NCBI GenBank assembly: GCA_030156435.1
Contig: JASGMM010000003.1
Span: 1-59,930 of the forward strand
Origin: Clostridiales bacterium
GTDB taxonomy: Bacteria > Bacillota > Clostridia > Mahellales > Mahellaceae
Direction of reading: 5' to 3'
DNA: 59,930 bases
Positions 24,624-33,698 of the stretch are shown here, in pieces (position 1 is the first letter of the stretch; each line of letters opens with the position of its first letter). Below the pieces are notes generated by a model. It searched no databases. It saw only the letters and a list, made by a program, of their open reading frames with translations, and was not told the DNA's origin. The position numbers were made by a program, and so were the translations under genes.

Positions 24624-25718
24624 ATGCTTATAACCGTGCTGAGAATAGTTTTTGGAATTATAGGTGCTATAATAGGGGCAGGTATATCATTATTGATATC
24701 GGATTTTTTGACATTTAGTTTATCGTTATGGCAAAGCATTGCCTTATATGCTGTTTGTTCTATTGGATGTGGCATCATATCGTTTTTGTTATCCAACAGG
24801 TTTATACACTGGATGTCATCGCTTACCAATTGGATGGAGCGGGAACTCCAGAAGGTGCCCATGGTCGATGTTTTGCTGGGTGTAGTAGGTCTCATAATAA
24901 GCAGTGTAGTAGCTGGATTGCTGATCAAACCAGTTATGCTTATCCCTGTTAAATGGTTGGCTACAGCTTTAGTTATATTAATCTATGTATTGTTGTGTTA
25001 TATAGGTGTGACTTTAGCTGTGAAGCGCAAAGACGACATAATTGGTTTCGCCAATATGTTTAAGAAAAGTGCGTCAAAAGATAAACAAGGCGCAAGCAAT
25101 GCGGGCAATGCTATGCCAAAAATATTGGATACCAGCGTTATAATAGACGGCAGGATATTCGATATATGCCGTACTGGCTTTATAGAGGGACCTCTTATAA
25201 TACCTACTTTTGTACTTAAGGAACTGCGCCATATAGCCGATTCGTCCGATGCACTGAAACGCAATAGAGGGCGGCGTGGCCTGGATATATTGAACAGGAT
25301 ACAAAAAGAATTGGACATTGATGTACAGATAGTGGATGTAGATTTTGAAGATGCCGATGAAGTGGATATAAAGCTGCTCAGATTGTGTAAATTATATAAC
25401 GGCAAGGTTATTACAAATGATTATAACCTCAACAAAGTGGCTGATTTTCAGGGCATTCAGGTATTGAACATAAATGAGCTGGCAAATGCCGTAAAGCCCA
25501 TGGTACTGCCCGGAGAAGAGATGCTGGTTCAAGTGGTTAAAGATGGCAAAGAGTCTGGGCAGGGCGTTGCTTATCTGGATGATGGTACTATGATAGTGGT
25601 AGATGGTGGCAAAAAGCACGTAGGCCATACTATAGGCGTTATGGTGACCAGCGTGCTTCAAACGGCAGCAGGGCGTATGATATTCGCTAAACCAAAGCAA
25701 ATGGATAAGGCCGGATGA
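24624..25718 (+). CDS. PIN and TRAM domain membrane protein (YacL family)
   Basis: 364 residues. Four membrane segments fill residues 1-130, followed by a PIN nuclease-like domain (ILDTSVIIDGRIFDICRTG, VLKELRHIAD, and the acidic VITNDYNLNKVADFQG) and a C-terminal TRAM domain (GEEMLVQVVKDGKESGQGVA). YacL-type proteins follow carD/yacM-like genes in Firmicutes; the RNA target is unknown. GGAGGAGG precedes the ATG. Its stop codon abuts the dacF stop codon on the opposite strand without spacer. Confidence 0.93.
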   Translation: MLITVLRIVFGIIGAIIGAGISLLISDFLTFSLSLWQSIALYAVCSIGCGIISFLLSNRFIHWMSSLTNWMERELQKVPMVDVLLGVVGLIISSVVAGLLIKPVMLIPVKWLATALVILIYVLLCYIGVTLAVKRKDDIIGFANMFKKSASKDKQGASNAGNAMPKILDTSVIIDGRIFDICRTGFIEGPLIIPTFVLKELRHIADSSDALKRNRGRRGLDILNRIQKELDIDVQIVDVDFEDADEVDIKLLRLCKLYNGKVITNDYNLNKVADFQGIQVLNINELANAVKPMVLPGEEMLVQVVKDGKESGQGVAYLDDGTMIVVDGGKKHVGHTIGVMVTSVLQTAAGRMIFAKPKQMDKAG

Positions 25719-27038
25719 TTAAAAGCGATAAGTATCATTATCATGGGACTTTTTTAGCGAATACAGCATCCATAATGCGGCCACTATTATAAGTACAAGG
25801 CTTATCTGCCACCATGTCGATGATGTGGTACTGTTACTGTTTGCTGTGACAAGCGGAGGAATGGCCTCCGCTTGCTTTGCAGTTATGCTTTGCGGAGCTA
25901 TCAAATTGGCCGAAGCTACTTTCTGTTTACCTATCATATAATCTACGCTACCTAGTACATCGCCTTCGTTTATCGGTGCCGTTATGGAAGATGGAAGATG
26001 CACGGATGGCTGAATGATTTCACTGACCTTAGGTATCATAATCTCTATGTCGCGATCTAATACGGCTTCTATGCTTTCAGATGTTGATCCATTGGTGATG
26101 TTTACTGTACCGAGCGGAGTTCCTTTAGTTGCTATTATCTTTCGAGTAAAGGCATTAAAGCCATAGTCCATAAGAGCTGCAGCATCTTTCCAAGCAACTG
26201 GTTTGCTTGGTTCACCCATCAATACGGCTATGAGCTCCGTGCCGTTGCGTTGTGCTGATGCTACCAATGTATGACGTGCCTGGTTGGTGTATCCGGTTTT
26301 TATGCCGGTAGCCCCTTTGTAATAATATTTGCTGTTTGGCTGTACGAAAAAATTTATATTATCCCAGCGCCGCTGATCCCCTCTTAAGGTTTTCGGTATA
26401 TCAAGATACAATGTGGTTGATACTATATCGCGAAATTTAGGTATGATCATGGCATGGCGCGCTATCATGGCCATATCGTAAGCAGTGGTATAATGTTCAT
26501 CGTTATGGAAACCGTGAGGATTAGCGAAATGGCTGTTTTTTGCTCCCCATTCCTTAGCCTTTTGGTTCATCAAGTTTACAAATTCGTCTGTAGTACCCGA
26601 TATATGTTTGGCTATAGCTACCGCGGCATCATTGCCGGATACGAGCATAAGGCCGTATAGAAGCTGCTCTAAAGTGAATTGCTCACCTTTGTCCATGACG
26701 ACAGCGCTGCTACCGTCTGGTATACCCAAAGAAGCCTCTTCATCTATAGTTACTACGTCTTTGAGATTTCCTTGTTCCAACGCAATGGCGGCGGTCAATA
26801 TCTTGGTTATGCTAGCAGGGTAAGCCTTTTGATGCGGATTTATGCTGTATAGCGTATTGCCAGTCTTAGCATCTATGAGTATGACGTTTTTAGCCGATAC
26901 GGTAGGTGGCGACAAGACAGTGGCATCGTCGGCTGGTGTATCGTTTGACGTTGGTTCGGCATATGCGACCGGGGTATATGCCGCAAGTGCCAGTATGTAT
27001 AATATAAGCACGGGTATGACAAGTAACTTTTTCTTCAT
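25719..27038 (-). CDS. dacF: D-alanyl-D-alanine carboxypeptidase, DacF type
   Basis: About 439 residues. An N-terminal signal peptide (KKKLLVIPVLILYILALAAY) is followed by the penicillin-binding serine peptidase motifs YPASITKIL (SxxK), VSGNDAA (SxN) and GIKTGYT (KTG). A C-terminal PBP5-like domain and a final membrane segment (ISLVLIIVAALWMLY) anchor it. It trims pentapeptides of peptidoglycan. GGAGGAG supports the ATG ending at 27038; another ATG lies 3 nt upstream at 27041. A 190-nt leader to its right shows no distinct element other than AT-rich promoter-like sequence. Confidence 0.95.
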   Translation of the reverse strand: MKKKLLVIPVLILYILALAAYTPVAYAEPTSNDTPADDATVLSPPTVSAKNVILIDAKTGNTLYSINPHQKAYPASITKILTAAIALEQGNLKDVVTIDEEASLGIPDGSSAVVMDKGEQFTLEQLLYGLMLVSGNDAAVAIAKHISGTTDEFVNLMNQKAKEWGAKNSHFANPHGFHNDEHYTTAYDMAMIARHAMIIPKFRDIVSTTLYLDIPKTLRGDQRRWDNINFFVQPNSKYYYKGATGIKTGYTNQARHTLVASAQRNGTELIAVLMGEPSKPVAWKDAAALMDYGFNAFTRKIIATKGTPLGTVNITNGSTSESIEAVLDRDIEIMIPKVSEIIQPSVHLPSSITAPINEGDVLGSVDYMIGKQKVASANLIAPQSITAKQAEAIPPLVTANSNSTTSSTWWQISLVLIIVAALWMLYSLKKSHDNDTYRF

Positions 27039-27234
27039 CATGCTCCTCCGTTATTGCTATTATACATAATAGTATAACAGAAATCGTATGATTTTTGGAG
27101 AGAAATTTTTACCTATCAATATATATTTTTTGTTATAAATGAACGTTAATGAAACAATCATATGATCAGGATAAAATGCGTCGAAAGAAAGTATAATAAA
27201 TATATGATATTTTGCGTACGCAGGGAGGAATAAT

Positions 27235-27474
27235 ATGGCAACGGTGCATCAACTATACGATAAACGCCTCTATAAGTTAAAAAAGGCCGAGGAAGTGGCC
27301 GCGCATATGATAGGCAAAAAGATAACCGATGTACGTTCTATAGGCAAAGAGGAATTTGCTATAGAATTGGATGATAGTAGCAACGTTATATTCGAAAGGG
27401 ATGGTAAAGGTGATATAGAATGCCGTTGGCAACGCATTTTTAGAGAGGAAAACGATGATGGGTACAATGGATGA
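27235..27474 (+). CDS. Small protein of unknown function (first of two paralogues)
   Basis: 79 residues with a clear GGGAGGAA site. The first third is helical and basic; then comes a short beta-type unit, IGKKITDVRSIGKEEFAIEL followed by DDSSNVIFE. The following gene carries a similar unit (EGKTIIGVKILSKDGIVLFF then DDESRAH). I do not recognise the family. It overlaps the next gene by 20 nt and is in one operon with a GT4 glycosyltransferase. Confidence 0.75.
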   Translation: MATVHQLYDKRLYKLKKAEEVAAHMIGKKITDVRSIGKEEFAIELDDSSNVIFERDGKGDIECRWQRIFREENDDGYNG

Positions 27475-27631
27475 TCAGAAACAATTGGAAGGGAAAACCA
27501 TCATAGGCGTGAAAATATTAAGTAAAGATGGAATCGTGCTTTTTTTCGATGATGAAAGCCGAGCACATATAGATATGGGAAACGGCGAGATCAAGTACAT
27601 GTGCAAAGACAAGGGGGAAGCGCGTCGATGA
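27455..27631 (+). CDS. 58-residue protein of unknown function (second paralogue)
   Basis: A short gene starting at ATG 27455 or 27458, with GAGAGGAA just upstream, and ending at TGA 27629-27631, which overlaps the glycosyltransferase ATG (ATGA). It consists almost only of the beta-type unit shared with the preceding gene, suggesting a duplication. Overlaps on both sides indicate translational coupling. No function can be assigned. Confidence 0.7.
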   Translation: MMGTMDDQKQLEGKTIIGVKILSKDGIVLFFDDESRAHIDMGNGEIKYMCKDKGEARR

Positions 27632-28851
27632 AGGTTCTTATGCTTGCCTGGGAATACCCGCCGCGCAGCGTGGGCGGTATATCAAGTCATGTTTATGATT
27701 TATCCCATCATATGGCTAAGATGGGGCATACGGTCTATGTGATGACTTGTAATGACAGTACCCTTAAAGAGTTTGAAGAGGATGAGGGTGTATATGTATA
27801 TCGCGTTTGTCCATATAATATAACCACCAACAACTTTATAGATTGGGTGTTCCATTTGAATATGGCAGCACTGGAGCGCGCTACGCAGCTTTTAAACGAT
27901 GGGCTAGATATCGATATAATACATGTGCATGACTGGCTTATGGCATTCTGTGGCAGAGCGCTTAAACATGTATATGGCAAACCGCTGATAGTTACCATTC
28001 ATGCCAGCGAATATGGGCGCAATAACGGTTTGCACAACGATATGCAACGCTATATAAGCAACGTGGAGTGGTGGCTGACTTATGAGGCGTGGCGTGTCAT
28101 ATGCTGCAGCAATTATATGAAAGATGAACTTAGATTTGTGTTTCAACTTCCAGAGGATAAAATACGTATACTGCCCAACGGCGTGGACATAGAACAATTG
28201 TCTGTAGACGGCGATGTAAGCGATTTTCGCTTGAGATACGCGGTGCCCGACCAGCGCATAATATGCTTTGTGGGGCGATTGGTACGCGAGAAGGGCGTAG
28301 ATACGCTCATAGAAGCGGCTCCAGCAGTTCTGTCCAGGCATCCTGAGGTAAAGTTTGTTATAGCCGGAAATGGGCCTTATGAAGATGCGCTGAGGCGAAT
28401 GACGTGGGACAGGGGCCTGTATGAGAAAGTCCAGTTTGCCGGTTATGTGGATAAGCAGACGCGCAATAAATTATATAAGGCGTCTGATATAGCGGTTTTT
28501 CCGAGTTTCTATGAGCCTTTTGGTATAGTGGCGCTGGAGGCCATGGCTGCCCGCGTGCCGGTGGTGGTATCCGATGTCGGAGGATTATCCGAGATAGTGG
28601 TGGATGGCATAGACGGTTATAAAGTGCCGCCGGGTAATGCCGGAGCTTTGGCGGACGGCATATTAAGCCTGTTGGATAACCCATCTATGGCATCGAGAAT
28701 GTGTCAAAAGGCTTTTTATAAAGTTCAGGAGGCGTATAATTGGGATATGATAGCATCTGCTACCATAAAGGTATATAAAGAGATATTGCGCGAGAATGAA
28801 CGCACTTCGAAGAAATCGCCTGTTTCTTCTTTACCGTATATTAACATTTGA
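27628..28851 (+). CDS. GT4-family glycosyltransferase
   Basis: 407 residues, GT-B fold. N-terminal AWEYPPRSVGGISSHVYDL and HVHDWLMAFCGRALKHVYG; C-terminal nucleotide-sugar site FVGRLVREKGVDTLIEA and FPSFYEPFGIVALEAMAA with the E-x7-E pattern. The start motif resembles bacterial glycogen-synthase-like GT4 enzymes. Donor and acceptor are unknown. AAGGGGGA precedes ATG 27628. Its 3' end overlaps nadE on the other strand by 11 nt. Confidence 0.92.
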   Translation: MKVLMLAWEYPPRSVGGISSHVYDLSHHMAKMGHTVYVMTCNDSTLKEFEEDEGVYVYRVCPYNITTNNFIDWVFHLNMAALERATQLLNDGLDIDIIHVHDWLMAFCGRALKHVYGKPLIVTIHASEYGRNNGLHNDMQRYISNVEWWLTYEAWRVICCSNYMKDELRFVFQLPEDKIRILPNGVDIEQLSVDGDVSDFRLRYAVPDQRIICFVGRLVREKGVDTLIEAAPAVLSRHPEVKFVIAGNGPYEDALRRMTWDRGLYEKVQFAGYVDKQTRNKLYKASDIAVFPSFYEPFGIVALEAMAARVPVVVSDVGGLSEIVVDGIDGYKVPPGNAGALADGILSLLDNPSMASRMCQKAFYKVQEAYNWDMIASATIKVYKEILRENERTSKKSPVSSLPYINI

Positions 28852-29779
28852 TATCATCGGATAGAGATGATATCAACGGATGCGGTGGAAGATTGCGCAT
28901 ATGCTCCGATAGTTGCACAAGGCGCTTTATATAAGCTATAGTCGCAGGATCGACTTCAGCCTCTTGTGCTATATCCTGTTCATCCATGAATAATGCAAGG
29001 CCCATAAGCACAATATCGAGTTTGTCATAGCTTATACGCATAGCCTGTTCATCAGTAAGTCCGGGCATGAGATCCGGGGTGGGAGCTTTATCGATAATTC
29101 TATCAGGTATCAATAAGTATCGCGCTAATTGCTTCACTTGTGTTTTATATAGATCGGCTATAGGATCGATATCCGATGCGCTGTCGCCGTATTTTACAAA
29201 GAAACCGGTCATCTTTTCGCTTTTGTTACAGGTACCAAGTATGAGGAGGTTGTTCATCTCGCCATAAAAATAAAGCAGTACCATGCGTAATCTATGTTTT
29301 ATGCGATAATAGGCTATGTGCTTTTGGAGATCGGATTGGCCTATCCCGCCTTTTAGCGTCTTAAGAAATGTGGGTTCTTCTTCAGTGGAATATTGATGGT
29401 ATTTTTGAGTAACGTAGCGTTCCTGTATAGAACGCGGTATAAACATCGGAGAGGGTTCCAGGCCGTATACCCCTATTTTTTTAAGCAGTGGCGTAAGGCT
29501 TATTTCCTTCATCGATAAGCCGAGTATCTCGGCTATGAGGCGGGCGTCATCGTAGCTTTGCTTGGAACTGTCCCTTTCGGGCATAAAAAGCGCTTGCACG
29601 TTTGCTTTGCCGATAGCCCTTACGGCAAGGTATGCCACCAGCGCTGAGTCCAATCCACCGCTTATGCCTAATATGCAACCCTCTCTTTGCCAATCGGTCA
29701 TAATATTTTTAATGAAGTCCTCTATTTGACAACACACTTTTTCCTTATCGGCTATTTCTAATCTTTCTTTTATACCCAT
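28841..29779 (-). CDS. nadE: NH3-dependent NAD synthetase
   Basis: 312 residues, somewhat longer than the usual 245-280. The pyrophosphatase loop is LGISGGLDSALVAYLA; later LILGTCNKSEKMTGFFVKYG and DIDPIADLYKTQVKQLARYL are typical. There is no glutaminase domain, so ammonia is the nitrogen donor. It completes NAD synthesis by amidating the deamido form. It stands alone on the minus strand, divergent from the LCP gene. Confidence 0.95.
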   Translation of the reverse strand: MGIKERLEIADKEKVCCQIEDFIKNIMTDWQREGCILGISGGLDSALVAYLAVRAIGKANVQALFMPERDSSKQSYDDARLIAEILGLSMKEISLTPLLKKIGVYGLEPSPMFIPRSIQERYVTQKYHQYSTEEEPTFLKTLKGGIGQSDLQKHIAYYRIKHRLRMVLLYFYGEMNNLLILGTCNKSEKMTGFFVKYGDSASDIDPIADLYKTQVKQLARYLLIPDRIIDKAPTPDLMPGLTDEQAMRISYDKLDIVLMGLALFMDEQDIAQEAEVDPATIAYIKRLVQLSEHMRNLPPHPLISSLSDDIKC

Positions 29780-29979
29780 GGCAGTGTCATCCTTTCCAAG
29801 CCAATATCTGTTACAATAATATATCTATTTTCACTTTTTTGCAATTATAAAATATTAAGCGTGACTATTCAGCTCGAAAAATGTAAATTTTTTATTTCTT
29901 CCATACAATATTCCACTGTTTATATGTTATAATTTGAGTAAGTCATACAGCTTCATTTTGTGAGAGAGAGGAAGAGGAT

Positions 29980-30981
29980 ATGTCTAAGGATAAACAAAAG
30001 AAGAGAGGTTGTCTTAGTAAAGCGCTGCTTATATTGGGGATTATAGTGCTGTTTATCGTCGGTGGGGTTATAGGGTATAGTTATATGATGTTAAACAGTG
30101 TTGAACAAACAAAACTCGATGATGAAGATCTCGGCATTACAGAATATAAGCCGCCTGAACCTTCTGATAATAATGTGGTTCAGCCAGCACCTGAATACGA
30201 TGTAATCAATATAGCGTTATTTGGCATAGACAGCAGAGACCCAGATCAGACGGGTCGGTCGGATACCATGATGATAGCTTCTGTCGACAAGAAAAATAAA
30301 AAGGTAAAGTTGACGTCGCTTATGCGCGATATGTACGTAGATATACCAGGCCACGGAGGCGACAGGATGAATCATGCTTATGCTTATGGAGGCCCGGCGT
30401 TGGCTATAAAAACTATAAACACTAATTTTAAGATGGATATAAGCGATTATGTGACTGTGGATTTTTTTAACCTTCCCAAGATAATCGATGAACTCGGTGG
30501 CGTGGATATAGATGTTAAATCCAGTGAGATTAAGCTTTTAAACTCATATTTGAATGGGATAAATAAATTAAGTGGAGGCAAGCCGTCACCCAATTTAACA
30601 AAACCCGGGATGCAGAGGCTGGATGGGCGCCAGGCCCTTGCATATTCGCGCATACGCTATGTCGGCAACGGTGATTATGAGCGCACTGAAAGACAAAGGC
30701 GTGTCATGGAGGCTTTATTCCAACGGGTAAAAGAGGCTGGCCCGATTCAATTGCCGGGTATGGTAGCCAGTATATTACAGTATTGCGAAACCAGTTTATC
30801 AAAAGGCGAGATTTTAGAACTAGGCCTAGCTGTGCTAAGTTTTGGCGATGTGTCCATGCAACAATATCGATTGCCGGTCGACGGCACATTTAAGAACCAA
30901 AATATCCGAGGCATGGCCGTATTGGTTCCGGATATAGAGAAGAATACGCAACTCTTGCATGAGTTCATATACGAAAAATAA
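29980..30981 (+). CDS. LytR-CpsA-Psr (LCP) family protein
   Basis: 333 residues. One N-terminal membrane segment (ALLILGIIVLFIVGGVIGYS) precedes the extracellular LCP domain: NIALFGIDSRDPDQTGRSDT, KVKLTSLMRDMYVDIPGHGG, MNHAYAYGG and ALAYSRIRYVGNGDYERTER. LCP enzymes attach wall teichoic acid or other polymers to peptidoglycan. GAGAGAGGAAGAGG precedes the start. Confidence 0.95.
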   Translation: MSKDKQKKRGCLSKALLILGIIVLFIVGGVIGYSYMMLNSVEQTKLDDEDLGITEYKPPEPSDNNVVQPAPEYDVINIALFGIDSRDPDQTGRSDTMMIASVDKKNKKVKLTSLMRDMYVDIPGHGGDRMNHAYAYGGPALAIKTINTNFKMDISDYVTVDFFNLPKIIDELGGVDIDVKSSEIKLLNSYLNGINKLSGGKPSPNLTKPGMQRLDGRQALAYSRIRYVGNGDYERTERQRRVMEALFQRVKEAGPIQLPGMVASILQYCETSLSKGEILELGLAVLSFGDVSMQQYRLPVDGTFKNQNIRGMAVLVPDIEKNTQLLHEFIYEK

Positions 30982-31066
30982 TAAAAAAGCAAAATCAATG
31001 ACGCTCAACCCTTTTTATTATAAAGTTAATGCTAAATGGGTAAATTAACTGAGCGGAGTTGATGTT

Positions 31067-31372
31067 ATGGCCGATGAGGATAAAGATGCTATAAAAAGAT
31101 TGGATGAGCGATTGACCGAGTTTATAAAACAGATGGAGTCTATGAAAGTGGCAGAATATATGGAGTATCTAAATGACCGACGGAAAATCTTTTGGTCAAA
31201 TTTTATGGCTGGTCTCTGGCGTGGCTTGGGTATGGCCATAGGTTTTACCATTTTAGCGGCTGTAATATTATATATATTACAAAAATTGGTTGTATTGAAT
31301 CTGCCCTATATAGGCCAATTTATATCCGATATAGTTAGAATAGTGCAACAGAACATGGAGGGACCGCGGTGA
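31067..31372 (+). CDS. DUF5665 membrane protein
   Basis: 101 residues. A charged helical N-terminus (LDERLTEFIKQMESMKVAEY) is followed by NDRRKIFWSNFMAGLWRGLG and a hydrophobic stretch (AIGFTILAAVILYILQKLVV). This layout fits the small DUF5665 family of Firmicutes, whose role is unknown. It is followed after 1 nt by the DksA-like gene. Confidence 0.85.
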   Translation: MADEDKDAIKRLDERLTEFIKQMESMKVAEYMEYLNDRRKIFWSNFMAGLWRGLGMAIGFTILAAVILYILQKLVVLNLPYIGQFISDIVRIVQQNMEGPR

Positions 31373-31373
31373 T

Positions 31374-32030
31374 ATGAGAAACAGAGGGTTACAGCACTTT
31401 AAGAGCCTATTGCTTAAGGAGCGTAGCAAGGCTATGGATACACTAGAGCTTATGGATAAGAATAACTTTAATACTTCTTTACGCGATAGCATAGAGGAAT
31501 TGTCCACATACGATAATCATCCGGCCGATATAGCCACCGAAACCTTTCAAATGGAGGAGGCTATGGCATTAAAGCAGAACCAGCGTCTTGTGATACAGCG
31601 TATAGATGATGCGTTAAAGCGCATAAACGACGGCACTTACGGAGTATGTCAGCGATGCGGCAAAACTATAGACAGTTCCAGGCTTGAGGTTTTGCCGTAC
31701 GCCGAATTATGCATAAGTTGCCAGCAAAGTGATCGTTCGGATATAGACGAACTGCATCATGAACGACCGGTGGAAGAGCAACTGCTAGGGTCATACTACG
31801 GTTATGGTGTGGCCGACAGAGATGACCGCGTAGGCTTTGACGGAGAGGACTCATGGCAGGCAGTGGCCAGATATAATCAAGTACCCAATGATCCCAGTTA
31901 TAGCACGGGTGACCAGCAAGGCGTATTTGATGAAAACGATAGAGGAATAGTACAGCGGGCAGATAAAACGATAAATGAGGATTATGAAGAACAATTGTCC
32001 GAGGGGGGCAACGATATTCCAGATAGATGA
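31374..32030 (+). CDS. DksA/TraR-type zinc-finger protein (YteA-like)
   Basis: 218 residues. A coiled N-terminal half (LKERSKAMDTLELMDKNNF, DNHPADIATETFQMEEAMAL) leads to a C4 zinc finger: CQRCGKTIDSSRLEVLPYAE then CISCQQ. The acidic, disordered tail is typical of the Firmicute YteA subgroup. Role is unknown; these proteins are thought to touch RNA polymerase. It precedes lspA in the same orientation. Confidence 0.9.
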   Translation: MRNRGLQHFKSLLLKERSKAMDTLELMDKNNFNTSLRDSIEELSTYDNHPADIATETFQMEEAMALKQNQRLVIQRIDDALKRINDGTYGVCQRCGKTIDSSRLEVLPYAELCISCQQSDRSDIDELHHERPVEEQLLGSYYGYGVADRDDRVGFDGEDSWQAVARYNQVPNDPSYSTGDQQGVFDENDRGIVQRADKTINEDYEEQLSEGGNDIPDR

Positions 32031-32074
32031 GCCATGTGGTATAATGATTAAAATGCTGTAGAGGGGGTATACCT

Positions 32075-32539
32075 TTGTTTCAATTGTTGATAGCTTCCAT
32101 TGTAGTGGTAGCCGATCAAATAACTAAGTACTTGATGACGTCTATATTGCTTCAGCGGCCGGGACATACCATCCCGTTAGTGGACGGTGTCCTTCATTTC
32201 ACATATGCTGAAAATAAAGGCGCTGCTTTCAGCATACTGCAGAATCAGCGTTGGCTGTTTATATCGCTGACTGTGGTGGTATGCGCTGTTATCGTATATG
32301 CTGTATTTGCTCGCCCGAACATGTCTTTAATGCTTAAAATAAGCCTTGGGCTTATACTGGGCGGAGCGGTGGGCAATCTCATAGACCGTATACGGTTGGG
32401 TTATGTCGTAGATTTCATAGATTTTCGTATTATAAATTATCCGATATTCAATGTGGCCGATTCTGCAGTAGTAATAGGCACTATATTGTTCGGATATTAT
32501 GTAATTTTCGTAAGCGATGCTAAAAAGTCAATGGTGTAA
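32075..32539 (+). CDS. lspA: Signal peptidase II (lipoprotein signal peptidase)
   Basis: 154 residues, four membrane helices. Catalytic aspartates fall in GNLIDRIRLGYVVDFIDF and FNVADSAVVIG; the conserved AENKGAAFSIL loop is present. It cleaves prolipoprotein signal peptides after lipidation. The start is TTG 32075 with GAGGGGG upstream. A promoter-like TTCCAG-17-TATAAT lies at 32019-32047, inside the end of the preceding gene. Confidence 0.97.
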   Translation: MFQLLIASIVVVADQITKYLMTSILLQRPGHTIPLVDGVLHFTYAENKGAAFSILQNQRWLFISLTVVVCAVIVYAVFARPNMSLMLKISLGLILGGAVGNLIDRIRLGYVVDFIDFRIINYPIFNVADSAVVIGTILFGYYVIFVSDAKKSMV

Positions 32540-32546
32540 AACGGTT

Positions 32547-33461
32547 ATGGATGAATATACGCTTTGCGTGAGTGCAGATAAGACTGACCAACGCCTGGAT
32601 ACATTCCTGACCGAAAGTTTCGAACAATGGACACGATCGCATATACAAAACCTTATAAAAAACGGCAATATAACAGTAAACGGCCAGCATATAAAGAGCG
32701 GTTATAAACTAAGGGATGGCGATATCATAAAAGTAGATGTTCCCGAGTTGCGGCCGATCAATGTACAGCCTGAAGATATACCTTTGAATATACTATATGA
32801 GGATGAAGATATAATAGTCATAAATAAGCCTCAGGGTATGGTGGTCCATCCGGCTGCCGGAAATTACAGCGGTACGCTTGTAAATGCGCTGCTTGCCCAT
32901 TGCAAGGACCTTTCAGGCATAAACGGTGAAATACGTCCTGGTATAGTACACCGTATAGATAAGGATACATCAGGGGTGCTGGTCGTAGCCAAAAACGATA
33001 TGGCTCATGTCGCTCTAGCTCAGCAGATAAAGGAAAAGACAGCTATAAGAAAATATGTAGCATTGCTCGAAGGAGATATAAAGGAAGACACGGGCGTTAT
33101 AAATGCCCCTATAGCCCGCCATCCAACCGATAGAAAGAAGATGGCTGTTGTGAGTGGAGGGCGCAGTGCCATAACGCATTTTAAGGTTTTAGAAAGATTC
33201 GGTCGCTATACGCTTATAGAGGCTCGCCTGGAGACCGGGCGAACTCATCAGATACGCGTTCATATGGCCTATATAGGCCATCCTGTAGTAGGGGATCCAA
33301 TATACGGCTATAGAAGACAAGCCTTTGCGTTGAAGGGGCAGCTCTTGCATGCACAATGCCTGGGCTTTGTTCATCCGAGGACGGGACGATATATGGAGTT
33401 TTGCGCGCCTCTGCCTGATTATTTTGTTGATATAATCGAGAAATTGAGGCAAATGCAGTAA
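32547..33461 (+). CDS. rluD: RluD-family 23S rRNA pseudouridine synthase
   Basis: 304 residues. An S4 RNA-binding domain (RLDTFLTESFEQWTRSHIQN) precedes the catalytic domain with VHRIDKDTSGVLVVAKND (the catalytic Asp in RxDxxTSG) and ETGRTHQIRVHMAYIGHPVV. It modifies uridines of large-subunit rRNA. ATG 32547 is chosen over a frame extending into lspA. The lspA-rluD order is standard in Firmicutes. Confidence 0.94.
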   Translation: MDEYTLCVSADKTDQRLDTFLTESFEQWTRSHIQNLIKNGNITVNGQHIKSGYKLRDGDIIKVDVPELRPINVQPEDIPLNILYEDEDIIVINKPQGMVVHPAAGNYSGTLVNALLAHCKDLSGINGEIRPGIVHRIDKDTSGVLVVAKNDMAHVALAQQIKEKTAIRKYVALLEGDIKEDTGVINAPIARHPTDRKKMAVVSGGRSAITHFKVLERFGRYTLIEARLETGRTHQIRVHMAYIGHPVVGDPIYGYRRQAFALKGQLLHAQCLGFVHPRTGRYMEFCAPLPDYFVDIIEKLRQMQ

Positions 33462-33584
33462 ATTTCTAGAGGGTAAATCTTTTTTACCGGGTCGGTGACA
33501 TTAGAATCTATGGATGATTTGGAGGAGCAAATAAACACCGTTATAGCTTCGGATGGCATATATAAAATTGTGTTCTGAGCGGGC

Positions 33585-33613
33585 TTGCAAATAGTGCTAA
33601 CTCGTGATATACT
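33585..33613 (+). promoter_or_regulatory. Promoter of the rimP-nusA-infB operon
   Basis: TTGCAA (33585-33590) and TATACT (33608-33613) with a 17-nt spacer, about 85 nt before the rimP start. Confidence 0.75.
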
Positions 33614-33648
33614 GATTTAAGAAAAACGTAAATAGATGGCTTGACTAG

Positions 33649-33673
33649 AAGAGTGGGGAAACCCACTCTTTAA
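33649..33673 (+). promoter_or_regulatory. GAAA-tetraloop hairpin in the rimP leader
   Basis: AAGAGTGGG (33649-33657) pairs perfectly with CCCACTCTT (33662-33670) around a GAAA tetraloop, then TT. It lies between the promoter and rimP. The short T-run could make it an attenuator read through by NusA feedback; hairpins of this sort often precede rimP in Clostridia. Confidence 0.6.
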
Positions 33674-33698
33674 TATTGGCGATTTGGAGGTCGGTAAA

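Noticed and set aside
33495-33578. 27-codon open frame (GTG or ATG 33510) between rluD and the rimP promoter
   Set aside because: No ribosome-binding site, overlaps no recognisable domain, and ends just before the -35 box; too short to support.
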